A stretch of 12,796 bases of DNA from an uncultured Bacillota bacterium (GCA_947383275.1 CANDCW010000071.1:1-12796); one strand, 5' to 3'. Shown: positions 7,001 through 12,796, counted from the stretch's first letter. Notes: generated by a model not told the origin, from the letters alone. Numbers and translations: made by a program.

Positions 7001-10000
7001 TAGACGCAAGACAGTATCAAACCTTTGCCCAGTTGAAAGCCGCCATTGAAACCGGGGCCCAGACCGCCCAGACCAATGCGGCTATTCAGGGAAAAAACGA
7101 CCGGATCAAGATTTTCAGCGACATTCAGACCGCCTTTGAGAATACACAGGACGCAATGGTCTTAAAGGCCCAGGAGTCCACTGGCGCCATTTCCCGTATG
7201 TATTCCCTCCTAAGCGGGCTTATGGGCGGAATCGCAAAGGGATTGGCGGGGCCTATGTCTGCCCTGACCGGGCCGGCAATCGACAAAATCAACGAGGTAA
7301 AGCAGGCTCAGGCAGATAAGGCGCTGAAAGAAATTATGAATTCCATCAGCCCGCCAAATCTGAAGAGCCCCTCAAAATCCTCTTCTAAATCCAGCGGCTC
7401 CGCCAAGAGCTGGTATGAGACGCAGATTGAAAACCTGAAAAAGCTGGAGGAGCAGACCAAACGCACCAACCAGGTATTGGAGCGCTCCGACGAGGACACC
7501 TCCAAGCAGCGCATCCAAAACCTCCGGGGACTCCAGGCCAAAATACTGTCCGCGCAAAAAGAATTTATCGCCCGGGGGCTGGCGGAGACCTCCGCCGAGG
7601 TCAACCAGCTCAAGCTCATGTACGCCGGCCTGGGGGACGATATTACCTCCATCTATTCCTCCATGGCCGACGGCCTGCTGGAACAGCACAAGGACCTGAT
7701 CTGGCAATTTGACCTCAAGGCCAACAACCAGCGCACCATGGAGCAGATTGCCGCAGACGACGCCGCCATGGTGGAGGAGTACCGGAAAATGCAGGATCAG
7801 GTCCACCAGCTGGCTGAGTACTACCGCAGCCAGGGTGTGCGGGAAAACAGCAAGCTGATCCGGGATTTGCAGGATAAGTGGTGGGAGTACGAGAAGGCTA
7901 TCCGGTCCATGTATGAAAACCTCACCGACGCCTTCCAGGACTACATTGACGAGAGCAGCCACAAGATTGAGGAGCTGGGCCGGGCTACCGGGAATGTAGG
8001 CAAACAGATTGAGATTTACGCACAGAGGATTCAAAAGGCCCAGGAGACCATTTCCGCCCTCCAGGCCCACAACATCAACGGGGAGCGGAACGGGGACATT
8101 CACGATTTGGAAAGTCAAATCTGGAGCGACAAGGACGCCATCCGGGACCTTCAGGAGGGCCTGTGGGACGAGCTGGAGCGGGCCTTTGACGACATCTTCG
8201 ACAAGGCCAAAGACGATATCGACGCCATCGGGGAGGAAATCGAGGGCATCCAGGATCAGATGGACGAGATCAACGACGTACTGGCCCAGTATGACAAGGA
8301 GCTGGAGGGTATCCTGAAGCCCATCAATGCTACCCTGGAGAAGCTCAACGAACAGATGGAGGCGGAGAAGGAGCGGCTGGAGGCCCTGAAACAGCCCCTG
8401 GAGGACTGGAAAACCTCGCTGGAGGACCAGAAAACCGCCCTGGAGGAGCAGATCACCGGGTATTACAAGCTTAACCCGGACGGCTCCATGGGGGCCTACA
8501 TCCCGGGGCTGGACGATGAATTGGACCGGATTCAGGGACAGATCGACCAGGTAGACCAGCAGCTGGAGGACGCCAACGACGAGCTGAACCGGGTAAAAGA
8601 CGCCTGGGACGAGCAGAAAAAGCGGGACGAGGAGGCCCTTACCCTCCAGAAAAAGCAGCTGGCCGTGGAGGAGGCCCAAAAGGCCGTCCAGGACGCCCTG
8701 CTGGCCCTCCAGACCGCCCGGAGCGAGCGGAATATCTATACCCTCAAGGACGGCGTGTGGGCCTGGAGAGCGGACGAGGAGGCCGTTGCGAAAGCGGAAA
8801 AAGCCCTGGCCGAGGCAGAAAAGGCCAAAGAGGAGGCGGAAAAGGAGCTTCAGGATTACAAGGAGGAGCAGGCCCATAAGCTGATACTCAAACGGCTGGA
8901 GGAGCAGATCAAGACCCTGGAGGAACAGAAAAAATCCCTAGAGGAGCAGAAAAAGCTTGTGGACCGGCAAAAGGAGCTGCTGAACAAGCAGATCGACGCT
9001 ATCAACAAGCAAATTTCCGCCATCAACAAACAGATTGAAGCCTATGAGCGGGAGAGCAGCGCCCGGCAGAAGCTGATCCAGGACCTGATTGACCGCAGCG
9101 AACAGGAGAAAAAGGCGTGGGAGGACCACTACGCCGACCTGAAGGACCAGTACAGCCAGCAGCTAGAGCTGCTGGAGGCGGAAAAGAAATCCGCTGAGGA
9201 GAGAAAAAAGGCGGCGGAAAAGCAGTACGATGACTGGATGGATACCTGGGAGGACATCCGCAAAAGCATTGAGACTCCCGCCCGGGACATCAGCGACATT
9301 CTCAACGACATCGCCCGGTACGGCACCCCGGCTATGGCCGGTCAGGTGGACCGGGTGACCGAGCTGCTGCGGCAGCTGGGATATGCCATCGACGATGTGG
9401 TATCTGGCGGCGGCTATGATCCGGACGGCGGCGGCGATTGGGGCGGTTCCTCCGCCGGAGGAAATGAGGGCGGCAGCTCCGGCGGAGATGTTGATCCGTT
9501 CCGCCGTCAGGTGATCGACCAGATGCTGGCCAATGCAAGGCAGTGGGCCTCTACGTCCGATGAAACCGTGCGAAAAAATCTGGAGCGGCAAAATCAGGAG
9601 CTGGGTATGCAGATCGGGGCCAATTACTCCCAGGCATCCGGAATGTGGGATATTTTTGATTATGACGCCAACGGAAACCCCTCCGTGAAGCCTGGAGCCT
9701 ACAGCGCCAGCTGGGGCGGTTACGGTGTACAAGCCGCCAGCGCCTACAGCGCGCCAGACACCGACGCGTATATCAGGCAGTACGGAGTCCGCGCCCTCAC
9801 CCTGGAGGAGCTGCAAAACGATGGTTGGGGGGAACGCAAGGCCGCAAACGGCTACCTCACCAGTGACGATTACGCCGCCGCACGCAGCTATGTCGATTCT
9901 TCCGTCTCTCAGACCACCACAACAATTGATGATCACAGCCAGCATATGACCATCAATGGGCTGAAGCTGGGCAGCGATATGCTGCAGCGGCCTCTGTCCG

Positions 10001-10038
10001 ACGTATTTACCCTGTTCCCGCTGTATATGGGGACTTGA
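4039..10038 (+). CDS. Phage tail tape measure protein, TP901-like core
   Basis: A 1999-residue protein starting at ATG 4039, with GAGGAG (4024-4029) upstream. It sets the length of the phage tail tube and is released into the host envelope during DNA injection. Residues about 172-311 match the TP901-type tape measure core (STPSDYLASVTKWAQAG, then ANGMGIVSSLAEQAGM, then SGNSAARALRALILN). Hydrophobic segments lie at about 474-491, 548-570 and 1057-1078, as expected for membrane-penetrating parts. Long charged coiled coils fill about 1368-1738, with heptads such as EEQKKSLEEQKKLVDRQK. A glycine-rich linker (about 1789-1818) leads to a tyrosine-rich C-terminal domain. At about 0.15 nm per residue the tail would be near 300 nm. 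The gene sits after the fibre genes, not before them as is usual. Low-complexity coding makes long shadow frames on the other strand; none is real. Confidence 0.93.
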   Translation: MTDEIVRLKVGITGATEAQVARLERLDAVVESLKKKPDISISIQGLPKNMGNAEESAKAAAKYINAQANMIKAQNQLAVEQERTRQAIAGQAAQEIKAQAAADGLVQTQQQYNRLWTVLEHQIMNAVIQNVRKATNELKAMNAEMVSIQKVTGATDAEMQRLKDSAFEVAGNLGSTPSDYLASVTKWAQAGYKGLSDQLGELSAKTQVVGDVNEETANKFLLAVDAAYKYKGNVGQLTQVLDGANEISNNYATSVDKLANGMGIVSSLAEQAGMKVEETMAAIGTITVKTQESGNSAARALRALILNIQGSTEIEIDAETGERWTEDEIQRTAAALSKLNVATREYKDGIMSLRNPMEVIGELAEKYQKGLVTEAQLQEVVASLGGKVRSNQLMALIQGFDTYQKMIETYKDSVGSADKELEIYRNGWEAKSNRLVAQWTQFVESFKASDLSMTVLDIGNAFLEWANTDFGNTIMQIGALTAAILALKAAAKTDKGVAVLGALNVIPQGLKGIAAAAQKGANGATGLTAVLKGAQGGVIEFGKALYSALGPVGMFVVGTTTVISILKLLEAEYEKVNPSAKTMWETVRQSAEEYKTLAEEAEGLRQQLKEVGERIDELNGKENLTLTEQAELERLKLTNSQLQTQLELKERLAKLAQDRTVKEASGAFEKGFADENGTAEKFFGRDFLGQGWEKQIGQAKAALEMYQGILKNAQDSGNKTAEKSAQKAVDSIQKVLDEMGVSLAGQFNLIDGLDTEKAIALMRQINEVSIALQAISDPAQAAAAAMERFQNSADPSTLRRFNAELERMRGDGKVTADEVTRLAELFPDIKTIMDLTGLTAEQLAEHFNAVEEKSREAAEGIAETGNAAEDSKKAMEELTKDLKSAVSGMEAVKDAQKELKENGQLSTNTLIALLGNYGDSIDDVILKALAGLATQEEISRALEEAYQADLDKYRKTILEKNMENEDFYASWLSENAGTVKKLAEEYGIDARQYQTFAQLKAAIETGAQTAQTNAAIQGKNDRIKIFSDIQTAFENTQDAMVLKAQESTGAISRMYSLLSGLMGGIAKGLAGPMSALTGPAIDKINEVKQAQADKALKEIMNSISPPNLKSPSKSSSKSSGSAKSWYETQIENLKKLEEQTKRTNQVLERSDEDTSKQRIQNLRGLQAKILSAQKEFIARGLAETSAEVNQLKLMYAGLGDDITSIYSSMADGLLEQHKDLIWQFDLKANNQRTMEQIAADDAAMVEEYRKMQDQVHQLAEYYRSQGVRENSKLIRDLQDKWWEYEKAIRSMYENLTDAFQDYIDESSHKIEELGRATGNVGKQIEIYAQRIQKAQETISALQAHNINGERNGDIHDLESQIWSDKDAIRDLQEGLWDELERAFDDIFDKAKDDIDAIGEEIEGIQDQMDEINDVLAQYDKELEGILKPINATLEKLNEQMEAEKERLEALKQPLEDWKTSLEDQKTALEEQITGYYKLNPDGSMGAYIPGLDDELDRIQGQIDQVDQQLEDANDELNRVKDAWDEQKKRDEEALTLQKKQLAVEEAQKAVQDALLALQTARSERNIYTLKDGVWAWRADEEAVAKAEKALAEAEKAKEEAEKELQDYKEEQAHKLILKRLEEQIKTLEEQKKSLEEQKKLVDRQKELLNKQIDAINKQISAINKQIEAYERESSARQKLIQDLIDRSEQEKKAWEDHYADLKDQYSQQLELLEAEKKSAEERKKAAEKQYDDWMDTWEDIRKSIETPARDISDILNDIARYGTPAMAGQVDRVTELLRQLGYAIDDVVSGGGYDPDGGGDWGGSSAGGNEGGSSGGDVDPFRRQVIDQMLANARQWASTSDETVRKNLERQNQELGMQIGANYSQASGMWDIFDYDANGNPSVKPGAYSASWGGYGVQAASAYSAPDTDAYIRQYGVRALTLEELQNDGWGERKAANGYLTSDDYAAARSYVDSSVSQTTTTIDDHSQHMTINGLKLGSDMLQRPLSDVFTLFPLYMGT

Positions 10039-10075
10039 ACACGGGATGTTCCATCACCCCAAGAAGGAGGAAAAA

Positions 10076-11167
10076 ATGAATCGGAGAATCTACGCCGACT
10101 ACGCGGCGGCCGCGCCGTTATGCGGCCGCGCCAAACAGACCATAACAGCGCTTTTTGAGCTCTATGGGAATCCTTCCGCCGGACATAGAGAGGGATTCCA
10201 GGCGCGGGAGTTGGTCGAACGGGCCAGAGGGCAGATTGCAGCTGCGATCAACGCCGCCCCGGAAGAAATCTTCTTTACCTCCGGGGGCAGTGAGTCCAAC
10301 GCCCTGGCGCTTCAGGTTGGATGGGGGATACAAGCTTCTCCCATCGAACACGCCTCGATCCTGAACAACAAGCATACCAAAACCGGGATCATCCAGGTGG
10401 ACCGCAAGGGCACGATCCAGCCCTTTACAGCCGCTTACGCGTCTATCATGCTGGTCAATAACGAGGTGGGAACGATACAGCCTGTCGGGGCGCTGGCTGC
10501 GGGCGGCCAGGAACAGGAGGGAGTTCTGCGGTTCCTCCATGTAGACGCTGTTCAGGCCGTGGGGCACATTCCCGTTGACGTAAAAGCCCTGGGGGCGGAT
10601 ATGCTGTCCATGTCCGGGCATAAATTTGGCGCCCCCAAGGGCGTGGGCGCACTGTACGTGAACCGGAAGCGGGTCAATACAAAATTCCTTCAGCCCCTGA
10701 TTCCCGGCGGAAATCAGGAAAGCGGGCTGAGGGCGGGCACTGAAAATGTCATGGGCATCGCCGCCATGGGCGCGGCAATTGAATGGGCTGCTGAGAACAT
10801 GGAAGTGCATGCCGCCCATATCAAGCCCTTGCGGGACAAGCTCATTGACGGCATTGCCGCGATCCGGGGCGCGGAGCTTACCGGACACCCCTTCCATCGC
10901 GCTCCCGGAATTGCCTCGTTCGTCATAAAGGGCGTGGAGGGCCAGGCGCTGGCAGCCGCGCTGGACGAGGATGGGATTGCGGTGTCGGCAGGCTCTGCCT
11001 GCCATTCCGGCTCCCTGCGGCCCTCCCATGTGCTGCTGGCCATGGGGTACGAACCGGAGCTTGCCCTGGGCGCCCTGCGCGTTTCTATCGGCTGGGAAAC
11101 CTCCGAGGACGATGTAAACGCAATCATCCGGTCAGTGCGCCAAAGGGTGGGAGAACTGCGACAGTGA
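10076..11167 (+). CDS. Cysteine desulfurase, NifS/IscS-like
   Basis: A 363-residue PLP enzyme that removes sulfur from L-cysteine, giving alanine and a protein-bound persulfide for Fe-S clusters or thiolated tRNA or DNA. The ATG at 10076 follows AAGGAGG directly (10064-10070); an upstream in-frame ATG at 10046 lacks a ribosome site. Catalytic features are all present: the cofactor-binding H92 (IEHASIL), N129 (VNNEVGTIQP), D157 and Q160 (HVDAVQAVG), the Schiff-base lysine K183 (SGHKFGAPKG), the active cysteine C309 in SAGSACHSGS, and R335 (LRVSIG). Length is slightly short of IscS but normal for NifS-like forms. The gene starts 37 bases after the tape measure stop, probably in the same transcript. 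No IscU or SufU scaffold, and no dnd or ssp genes, are in view. Its 3' end overlaps the convergent integrase by 36 bases. The function in a phage setting is open. Confidence 0.9.
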   Translation: MNRRIYADYAAAAPLCGRAKQTITALFELYGNPSAGHREGFQARELVERARGQIAAAINAAPEEIFFTSGGSESNALALQVGWGIQASPIEHASILNNKHTKTGIIQVDRKGTIQPFTAAYASIMLVNNEVGTIQPVGALAAGGQEQEGVLRFLHVDAVQAVGHIPVDVKALGADMLSMSGHKFGAPKGVGALYVNRKRVNTKFLQPLIPGGNQESGLRAGTENVMGIAAMGAAIEWAAENMEVHAAHIKPLRDKLIDGIAAIRGAELTGHPFHRAPGIASFVIKGVEGQALAAALDEDGIAVSAGSACHSGSLRPSHVLLAMGYEPELALGALRVSIGWETSEDDVNAIIRSVRQRVGELRQ

Positions 11168-12091
11168 ATCCAGCCTGCCGAAGGTCTGGGACATGACGGC
11201 ATTGGCGGAGTGGATGGGGGCTGTGTCCGGGGCCACCAGCTGGGCATACCGCTCAGTGGTTTGGACGTTGGTGTGGCCCAGGAGTGTCTGCACCTCCCGG
11301 ATCGGCACCCCACAGGACACCCACCAGGAGGCCGCCGAGTGGCGCAGGTCATGGGGGGAGATATCGGCCCGGCCCGTCATGGCTTCCACGTACTGGCTGA
11401 TGTTGTACTGCGCCGTACGGGTGGACAGCGGCTTAAAGCCCCCCTTCTTCGGGGCCTGGACAAATAGGGGCAGGCCGTCGGGACAGCCCTTGCGCTGGGC
11501 ATCCAGGTATTTTCCAACGGCCTCCTGCGCCACAGGATGGAAGGGCACGGCACGGCGCTTATCCCCCTTGCCGTGGCGCACCAGGGCGCGGCCATTTTCC
11601 CAATCGAGATCGGCAGGGGAGAGGGCCAGCAGTTCCTCCAGGCGCAGTCCCGAGGACAGGCACAGCAGCGTCATGGCCCGGGCCCGGACATAGATCCGGG
11701 AACTGATCTGTCTGGGACAGCTGTCCAGCAGAATGCGCTGGATGTCTTGCTCGGTGAGAAGAGAATCATAGGGCTGATACCTCTCCTGGCCTACGAACAT
11801 TGGACGCACCGGGTTCTCGCCCTGAATCAGGCCGGCGTCCAGCATGAAGGAAAAGGCCGACCGGACCTGCTTCATGTACTGCGCCACCGTGTTAGGGGAG
11901 AGGCCATAGAGGGACCGGCGGAAGGACAGCGCCATTTCGGGAACCATTTCCCGGCCGGGGTACTCCTGGGACGCAAAGTCCACAAACAGGCCCAGGACGT
12001 ATTGCTTCAGATCCCGGGTGCACGGGGACTTGTCCTGATAAAAGCTCAGGTACTCAGGCACTGCGGCGGCAAACTGTTCGATGGTGGACAT
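11132..12091 (-). CDS. Tyrosine recombinase / phage integrase
   Basis: A 319-residue site-specific recombinase. The start at 12091 is supported by GAGGAGGAG (12105-12097) five bases upstream. The N-terminal SAM-like core-binding domain covers residues about 8-90 and the catalytic domain about 108-290. The full catalytic set is visible: R150 (SSGLRLEE), K175 (HGKGDKRR), H247 and R250 (HDLRHSAASWW), H273 (LLGHTNVQTTERY) and the nucleophile Y282. It most resembles XerC/XerD-type integrases of Firmicutes elements. It is last in a - strand group with the ribbon-helix-helix gene and the 47-residue gene. A 119-base gap before it contains a predicted antisense RNA on the + strand. No attachment site can be named: one flank overlaps the cysteine desulfurase and no flanking direct repeat is recognisable within the window. 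Confidence 0.92.
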   Translation of the reverse strand: MSTIEQFAAAVPEYLSFYQDKSPCTRDLKQYVLGLFVDFASQEYPGREMVPEMALSFRRSLYGLSPNTVAQYMKQVRSAFSFMLDAGLIQGENPVRPMFVGQERYQPYDSLLTEQDIQRILLDSCPRQISSRIYVRARAMTLLCLSSGLRLEELLALSPADLDWENGRALVRHGKGDKRRAVPFHPVAQEAVGKYLDAQRKGCPDGLPLFVQAPKKGGFKPLSTRTAQYNISQYVEAMTGRADISPHDLRHSAASWWVSCGVPIREVQTLLGHTNVQTTERYAQLVAPDTAPIHSANAVMSQTFGRLDSLSQFSHPLAH

Positions 12092-12107
12092 TATTACTCC
12101 TCCTCAC

Positions 12108-12136
12108 TTGATTTTGGAGAGCAGAACAGTTATAAT
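12108..12136 (+). promoter_or_regulatory. Strong + strand promoter divergent from the integrase
   Basis: TTGATT (12108-12113), a 17-base spacer, TATAAT (12131-12136). The -10 box is perfect and the -35 box has four of six consensus bases. It lies immediately ahead of the integrase ribosome site but points away from it, into a short region without an ORF that ends in a strong terminator. Expected start: about 12143 (G). Confidence 0.7.
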
Positions 12137-12142
12137 CTAACT

Positions 12143-12212
12143 GCCCTCGTTTGGTGTTGCTTTCGGGTGGCCCCGCCTCGTAACGTGTTGGAAGCACGGA
12201 GGCGGGTTTTTT
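12143..12212 (+). ncRNA. Predicted small RNA antisense to the integrase leader (about 70 nt)
   Basis: It is defined by the promoter at 12108-12136 and the terminator at 12172-12212, with no credible reading frame between. It is complementary to most of the untranslated stretch between the ribbon-helix-helix gene and the integrase on the - strand, and just reaches the former's stop codon. If the integrase is read from the upstream - strand promoter, this RNA would pair with the message right before the integrase ribosome site and could block its expression. Antisense control of recombinases is known (for example RNA-OUT of IS10, OOP in lambda). An alternative is that the terminator simply insulates the operon from + strand transcription. 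Confidence 0.55.
12172..12212 (+). terminator. Rho-independent terminator of the small RNA
   Basis: CCCGCCTC (12172-12179) pairs with GAGGCGGG (12199-12206), an inner CGTG/CACG stem (12184-12187 with 12195-12198) extends it, and TTTTTT follows (12207-12212). The U-tract is only on the + strand, so this does not end the - strand operon. Confidence 0.88.
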
Positions 12213-12402
12213 ATTGCTCAATCAGTCGCTTGATTGCTTCACTGGTTGTGTAGCCTTTGGCTTTTTCCGCTTCAATTTTCTCAATCGTGGCGGCGTCCTC
12301 TACTTTTCGGAGTTTTAAGCCGTATTGCTGGTAGGTCTTTGCATTGTACCGGGCTTTTACTTCGCTGCTGGTGTGGGTTTTGCGTTTTGTCGTGGTCGCT
12401 AT
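12211..12402 (-). CDS. Ribbon-helix-helix-like small DNA-binding protein with AUA start
   Basis: A 63-residue basic protein (ATTTKRKTHTSSEVKARYNAK at the N-terminus, spoken for by KRKTHTSS, VKARYN; TTSEAIKRLIEQ at the C-terminus). A basic arm, one strand (about 26-33) and two helices (about 36-49 and 51-62) fit the Arc/CopG-type ribbon-helix-helix fold, common in regulators and antitoxins of mobile elements. AAAGGAGG (12418-12411) sits eight bases before an ATA codon (12402-12400), exactly where proteins of this type begin. No in-frame ATG, GTG or TTG lies near; the nearest upstream ATG, at 12555, overlaps the neighbouring gene and has no ribosome site. So either AUA is used, giving low expression, or the start was lost by mutation. 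It is probably the repressor of its own operon, binding the palindrome at 12641-12654. Confidence 0.65.
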   Translation of the reverse strand: MATTTKRKTHTSSEVKARYNAKTYQQYGLKLRKVEDAATIEKIEAEKAKGYTTSEAIKRLIEQ

Positions 12403-12454
12403 GGCGGTTACCTCCTTTTTAGAGGGTGGAGCCGGTTTCCCAGCCCCAGGTCCT

Positions 12455-12598
12455 TTATTGCTGTACACCTGTGATATAAGTGAAGAGAATCTTATCCAGC
12501 TCTTCGGGGGTATACGTCTTCCCTGGTTCCCGCCTGAAGATCCAGCTAAGATCATACGCCATAGCTTTTTGCGTGTCCTTGCGTTCCTGCTCTGTCAT
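12455..12598 (-). CDS. 47-residue hypothetical protein, first gene of the integrase operon
   Basis: ATG at 12598 with GGAAGGAGA (12618-12610) upstream and stop TAA at 12457-12455. The protein begins MTEQERKDTQKAMAYDLSWI, is largely helical and charged, and ends TYITGVQQ; YTPEELDKIL suggests a helix-cap segment. No membrane segment or known motif is recognised. It lies directly behind the strong promoter at 12631-12659 and 52 bases before the ribbon-helix-helix gene, so the pair is probably co-transcribed. A small regulator, an excisionase-like factor or half of a toxin-antitoxin pair are possible; none can be shown from sequence. Confidence 0.65.
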   Translation of the reverse strand: MTEQERKDTQKAMAYDLSWIFRREPGKTYTPEELDKILFTYITGVQQ

Positions 12599-12630
12599 TG
12601 CTTTAGATCTCCTTCCTTTAGGATGCTTTT

Positions 12631-12659
12631 AGTATAACACATACGCTAACGTATATCAA
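12631..12659 (-). promoter_or_regulatory. Strong promoter of the - strand lysogeny operon
   Basis: On the - strand: TTGATA (12659-12654), a 17-base spacer, TATACT (12636-12631); each box has five of six (TATACT) or four of six (TTGATA) consensus bases. Transcription should start near 12624, leaving about 25 bases of leader before ATG 12598. The spacer is largely filled by a palindrome, so the promoter is probably repressed. Confidence 0.75.
12641..12654. promoter_or_regulatory. Palindromic operator inside the promoter
   Basis: ATACGCTAACGTAT is a 5+5 inverted repeat (ATACG and CGTAT) with a four-base centre. It lies between the -10 and -35 boxes and touches the -35 box. A repressor bound here would exclude RNA polymerase. 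The ribbon-helix-helix-like protein of the same operon is the obvious candidate. Confidence 0.55.
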
Positions 12660-12711
12660 GGGCTTTTTGCCAGGTCTTACAGTTCTTCCTATCCCCGCTG
12701 CTTTTATCAAA

Positions 12712-12729
12712 ATCCCAAACGTTTGGGAT
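12712..12729 (-). terminator. Perfect 18-bp palindrome, probable terminator of the HicB-like gene
   Basis: ATCCCAAACGTTTGGGAT is fully self-complementary. Read on the - strand it follows the HicB-like stop codon by eight bases and is followed by TTTG then ATAAAAG, so it may act as a short terminator. A dimeric repressor site is the alternative. Confidence 0.45.
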
Positions 12730-12737
12730 GGCGGGCA

Positions 12738-12796
12738 TCAGATGATGTTCAATTTTTCTTTTAGAGCGTCCTGCAAAATCTGGGAGAAATTTACCC
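12738..12796 (-). CDS. C-terminus of a HicB-like antitoxin (partial)
   Basis: The last 18 residues of a - strand protein, VNFSQILQDALKEKLNII, with stop TGA at 12740-12738. The NFSQxLQxALKxKL ending is characteristic of the C-terminal ribbon-helix-helix segment of HicB-family antitoxins in Firmicutes. If this is right, the HicA toxin (an mRNA interferase) gene should lie just upstream on the - strand, outside the window. Only the end of the gene is visible, so the name rests on one short motif. Confidence 0.55.
   Translation of the reverse strand, partial: VNFSQILQDALKEKLNII

Noticed and set aside
7372..8877. A 501-residue leucine-rich - strand ORF
   Set aside because: It is the shadow of the coiled-coil part of the tape measure gene, whose skewed GAG/CTG/CAG codons leave the opposite strand open.
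9163..9945. A 260-residue - strand ORF
   Set aside because: It lies wholly antisense to the tape measure C-terminus, with no ribosome site and no family match.
10118..11029. A 303-residue - strand ORF
   Set aside because: It is antisense to the cysteine desulfurase, whose catalytic residues are all intact on the + strand.
12092..12210. Attachment site (attP/attL) or tRNA gene next to the integrase
   Set aside because: No tRNA fold or CCA-type end is visible, and no direct repeat partner can be found in the window.
11537..12253. A 238-residue + strand ORF
   Set aside because: It is antisense to the integrase, which has a full catalytic set; the part beyond 12091 covers the small RNA promoter and terminator.
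12211..12555. Long 114-residue version of the ribbon-helix-helix gene starting at ATG 12555
   Set aside because: The extra N-terminus overlaps the 47-residue gene in another frame and has no ribosome site; the strong ribosome site inside points to a start at 12402.
1..12796. CRISPR array, rRNA or insertion sequence
   Set aside because: No regularly spaced direct repeats, no rRNA signature and no transposase reading frame were seen on either strand.

Overview
The window reads as part of a temperate tailed phage (prophage or phage-like contig) of a GC-rich member of the Firmicutes, most likely a gut Clostridia/Oscillospiraceae host. This rests on the strong AGGAGG ribosome sites, tight phage-style packing, protein families typical of Clostridia siphophages, and a tyrosine recombinase. 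The host assignment is inference; no rRNA or host housekeeping gene is present. A very long tail tape measure protein points to a long flexible (siphovirus-type) tail.

Layout. 1-2315 (+): adsorption module, with the tail end of an upstream structural protein, a tail-fibre-like protein (86-814), and a fibre with nine YadA-like 14-residue repeats followed by a self-cleaving peptidase G2 intramolecular chaperone (930-2315). 2316-2714: about 400 bases that look non-coding at first. They hold a compact unit: a near-consensus promoter on each strand facing inward, a 31-residue single-helix membrane peptide with a strong ribosome site, a bidirectional terminator over its stop codon, and a predicted antisense RNA of about 90 nt. 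I read this as a type I toxin-antitoxin system of the convergent par/fst or txpA/ratA layout. 2715-3142 (+): two small overlapping phage genes of unknown function, then a strong bidirectional terminator. 3240-3953 (-): a lone membrane gene with its own promoter, facing against the tail operon (a moron, candidate lysogenic-conversion gene). 4039-10038 (+): the 1999-residue tape measure protein. 10076-11167 (+): a full-length cysteine desulfurase, an unusual companion for a tape measure gene. 11132-12796 (-): lysogeny side, with a tyrosine integrase, a ribbon-helix-helix-like small protein whose only plausible start is AUA, a 47-residue protein behind a strong promoter carrying a palindromic operator, and the C-terminus of a HicB-like antitoxin at the window edge.

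Between integrase and the ribbon-helix-helix gene, the + strand holds a consensus-like promoter (TTGATT-17-TATAAT) and, about 70 nt downstream, a textbook terminator with no ORF between. This predicts a small RNA antisense to the untranslated gap ahead of the integrase.

How it fits together: the late genes build the fibre and tail. The toxin-antitoxin unit, the membrane moron and the HicB-like gene are accessory genes that could stabilise the element or protect the lysogen. The minus-strand operon (47-residue protein, ribbon-helix-helix protein, integrase) probably controls integration, with autorepression at the palindrome and antisense control at the integrase leader. The gene order (fibre before tape measure, integrase straight after late genes, no lysis genes in view) is not canonical and suggests rearrangement or a distinct phage lineage. 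The most interesting regions are 2350-2700 and 12108-12212.
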